The position numbers and the translations under genes were made by a program. Source: Candidatus Bathyarchaeota archaeon (lineage in GTDB: Archaea > Thermoproteota > Bathyarchaeia > Bathyarchaeales > UBA233). From it: 15,611 nt of DNA. This document shows, one piece after another, positions 13,190 through 15,611 of the stretch. Positions within the stretch are counted from its first letter, which is position 1. Every line of letters begins with the position of its first letter. The notes below the pieces were generated by a model that was not told the origin of the DNA, made no database searches, and saw only the letters and a program-made list of their open reading frames with translations. The stretch lies in the NCBI GenBank assembly GCA_029907045.1, contig JARYMR010000024.1, positions 1 to 15,611 of the forward strand, read 5' to 3'.

Positions 13190-15611
13190 TCTACGCCAAT
13201 ATTCTTGTTCGAGGAGACAAATATAGCGTCTTCTTTTTAGTATCAGCGCTTTTTACAATGTTCGTTGCAAAAGGACCGTATCCACCTTTTGGCGACTTAT
13301 ATCTTTGGGCATGGTTTAACCTTCCGCATTTCGCTGTCTTCAGAGCCGCAAACAGATGGGTAATGATGGCTTGTTTATCTCATGCTTTTTTCACAGCTAC
13401 TCTTGTGGATATATTAACAAACTATGTTAAAGAGAAAAAGTTCAGCCTAATCAATAATTCCTTTACACAATTCCATAAAAAAATAACTAAATATCTAGGA
13501 AAAAGCAGAACTGAACTTGCCTTCAAGGTTATAAGAAATTTCTTTGTTTATCTTCACAAATTTTTGTATTATGCAAGCATAATTTTGTTGATTTTGATTT
13601 TTCTAAACGGATTTTTTTCCGTGTGGTATTTCTTCCGTGAAGGCTTACAAGTTTACTCGATACCAGAAAACTATGTAAAACCATATCAATGGGTCGGAGC
13701 GCAAAATGGAGATTTCAAAGTTGTAAGCGTCAATCGGGATTCTGCAAGATGGTTGGGTAACCCGTATGGATTTGACTTTGCCTCTGGAGGGATGATTACA
13801 GAAATTGGCTGGGCACATGACATAGGTTATGAAAGCTCCTTTATACATAACAAACCAGCCATGCAAGATGGAGGATGGGACGAAAACGCTCGAAATTTCG
13901 TGGATTATCTAAGGTTTCGAATGATTGGACAACAAAAAACTCGTAATTTTCTGAAATTTATTGGACCCTTCAACTATAAATATATCGTCTTACCCGCCTA
14001 TCTAGATCAAGACGTAAGAGATTTTCTCTTAAGCCTGGAAGGTTTCTCAAATAATATTGTTTACAATGATAATGGGGCTCTGGTAATAGAAAACCCGTAT
14101 TATGTACCCCGCTTTTTTGGAACCTATGAATATGCGAATGTTCTCAGCGGATTTAAGGTGTTTCCATCCCTTCTCAATGTGGAATCTTTTAATTTAAATC
14201 AAACAGTCCTTTTCTTCATCGACAAGATTGGCGTCGACCAATTTAATACGCTTCAAAAAAATAGTGAGTCATTGATATTTGTTAATACAAATTTCATAGA
14301 CCTCATAATGTTGCAATTAAAGGATAAGGCGGAGATAATAAATGCTGCAGATTTCGGCGTATGCAGCCTTGACACAAGTAAGTATTGGACGCAAGTAATT
14401 TCTTGGGAGAATGTTGGCGCCTTTGTTATGGGCGGGGAAACATTGACAACATATGGTAACAACAGTATTGATATTCCTTTTGAAATTTCTCAGAACGGAG
14501 TTTATGACATATGGCTAAGAATAGGCTTTCTTTCTGGTAGAGGAAAACTCTCGGTTTTTGTTGATTCCAATTTTGTTGGTGAAATCAAGCCTGAAGCTGA
14601 TTATTGGTGTGGGCTTTTCTGGGTTAAATTGAACACTTTAGAACTAAACCAAGGCACGCATACTATACAATTAAGTAATGATGGAAGCGGCTTTAATGAT
14701 GTTGATGCAATCGCCATAGTTCAACCAAGCTTGTTCCAATCAACCTACAACGAACTCTCAGATTCTATAAACAACTTTCAAGGCAGAATTATAGACATCA
14801 TGGGAGCCGCCAACCTCTTCGCTTACAATGATCTCCCCGAAGGATGGACAATTCACACTCAAAAATATGAAGACGATTTGCTAAAAGCAGAAAATACACT
14901 GACGCCCATAGAAGAAAATGCTCAAGCCTTAGCAAGCTCTATACAAGATGAACACATTCCTCAAAATGCAGTTGACGGCTTAGGGGGAACAAGATGGGCT
15001 TCCGATCCAACTCAAGAAACTCCGCAATGGCTTCAAATCGAATACTCTAACGTCCAAGAGGTGGCTGGAGTTAAAATTCTTTTTGAAAGCGCCTATGCAA
15101 GCAATTATACAATTCAAACTTGGAATGGAACTCAATGGATTACACAAGTAGAAGTCACAAATAATACTTCCCTTTCGCCTGTGCACATGTTCAAGGAACC
15201 AGTTAAAACCAACAAATTGTCACTTAATGTAACCGCCTACGGCACACCTCACCATCTGATAAGTGTTTTCGAGTTTCAGCCTTGCAAACTCTCCTCTGCA
15301 ACAGCAAACCATTTCATACCCCGACAAGGTCGCTATATGGTTGCTTTGCGCCTTGCTTCTGGTCCCGATTATGGAATTCTAAACCTCAAAATAGGTAACT
15401 ATTCTTTCCAGTTTAACTGCAACAATGATGAAGAAAAGTTTCAATGGTATGAGGTTGGACCCATAGAGTTGGAGAGAGAAGAAAAGGAAATTCTAGCAAG
15501 TGCTTATGGCAAAATAATATTTGACCAGATGATTCTTTACACCCTAAAAGAAAACGAGGAAGGCTGCGTTCTCCAAACTCTTTTTAGCTCTGAAAATTCT
15601 CCGCCAACCAT
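13132..15611 (+). CDS. Same GT-C/YfhO-like protein, C-terminal part in the -1 frame: last helices, CBM-like and discoidin domains (partial)
   Basis: The frame opens after a TAG at 13129-13131 and has no stop to 15609; from the shift point (13186) it gives 808 residues and runs off the edge. It begins with the rest of a membrane segment, then GPYPPFGDLYLWAWFNLPHF and AANRW, resembling the conserved loop of YfhO/AftD-type proteins, two more helices (about 13340-13440 and 13550-13640), and a long extracytoplasmic part. There, about 14380-14730 looks like a CBM6/35-type beta-sandwich (YDIWLRIGF, VFVDSNFVGEI, NDVDAIAIVQPS); about 14930-15290 is a discoidin/F5-8 type C domain (AVDGLGGTRWASD, PQWLQIEYSNVQEVAGVKI); and a further sandwich begins near 15310. 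The first in-frame ATG is at 13258 with no ribosome binding site, which argues against an independent gene. Confidence 0.85.
13179..13189 (+). other. Slippery heptamer T TTT TTA followed by TAG, at the frame break
   Basis: In the zero frame the codons are CTT TTT TTA TAG. The last T of CTT with TTT TTA forms the X XXY YYZ heptamer U UUU UUA used for -1 programmed frameshifting (the HIV-1 gag-pol slippery sequence is the same), and the stop follows at once. A slip of -1 continues in the frame that stays open to the window edge. The seven T are equally a hot spot for single-base deletion or for a sequencing error: one more T would join both frames directly. Confidence 0.7.

Noticed and set aside
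13258..15611. An independent gene starting at the ATG at 13258
   Set aside because: There is no ribosome binding site, the upstream -1 frame continues a membrane helix without a break, and the conserved loop right after the ATG belongs with the preceding membrane core.

Overview
The window looks like a piece of an archaeal chromosome. The evidence is a coenzyme F420 ligase gene (cofE), a pilus operon of archaeal type (class III prepilin leader, one Tad/CpaF-type ATPase, one TadC-type protein with two T2SF domains), TATA-like boxes about 26 bases upstream of probable transcript starts, strong GGAGG ribosome binding sites and several TTG starts. The lineage cannot be fixed from the sequence. 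A mesophilic or moderately thermophilic member of the Thermoproteota, such as Bathyarchaeia, is a low-confidence guess. No tRNA, rRNA, insertion sequence, CRISPR array or phage gene was found, and no gene-free stretch exceeds 300 bases.

Region 1 (1-5580, minus strand, transcribed right to left) is a compact pilus or secretion operon. It runs secretion ATPase, TadC-like platform protein, class III prepilin, a small TadE-like pilin, and a larger pilin-like protein with an Ig-like ectodomain cut by the left edge. The genes overlap or sit a few bases apart, each with a GGAGG site at or over the previous stop codon. A TATA-like box with an adjoining perfect inverted repeat lies upstream of the ATPase. 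The class III prepilin appears to start at an ATT codon.

Region 2 (5590-8553, minus strand) encodes one 987-residue surface protein: signal peptide, beta-helix, PKD domain, five Ig-like (Big_1-type) repeats and a C-terminal membrane anchor. Its position next to the pilus operon suggests a shared role at the cell surface, perhaps adhesion.

Region 3 (8590-10432) holds housekeeping genes: cofE (plus strand), a metallo-beta-lactamase-fold hydrolase (minus strand) whose 3' end overlaps cofE tail to tail by 6 bases, and a divergently transcribed small zinc-ribbon protein that is probably read from a leaderless transcript.

Region 4 (10520 to the right edge, plus strand) is a glycan-assembly operon. 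Two tandem paralogous family-2 glycosyltransferases overlap by 23 bases. They are followed, with a 4-base ATGA overlap, by a very large multi-pass GT-C/YfhO-like membrane protein whose extracytoplasmic part carries carbohydrate-binding-like and discoidin (F5/8 type C) domains. Its frame is broken at a run of seven T. The break falls on a canonical -1 slippery heptamer (T TTT TTA) directly followed by a TAG stop, and the -1 frame stays open for more than 2.4 kb to the window edge. This is either programmed frameshifting, a real one-base deletion or a homopolymer sequencing error.

The main things worth a second look are the ATT start, the slippery site, the pilin-like protein with an Ig-like domain and the inverted repeat at the pilus promoter.
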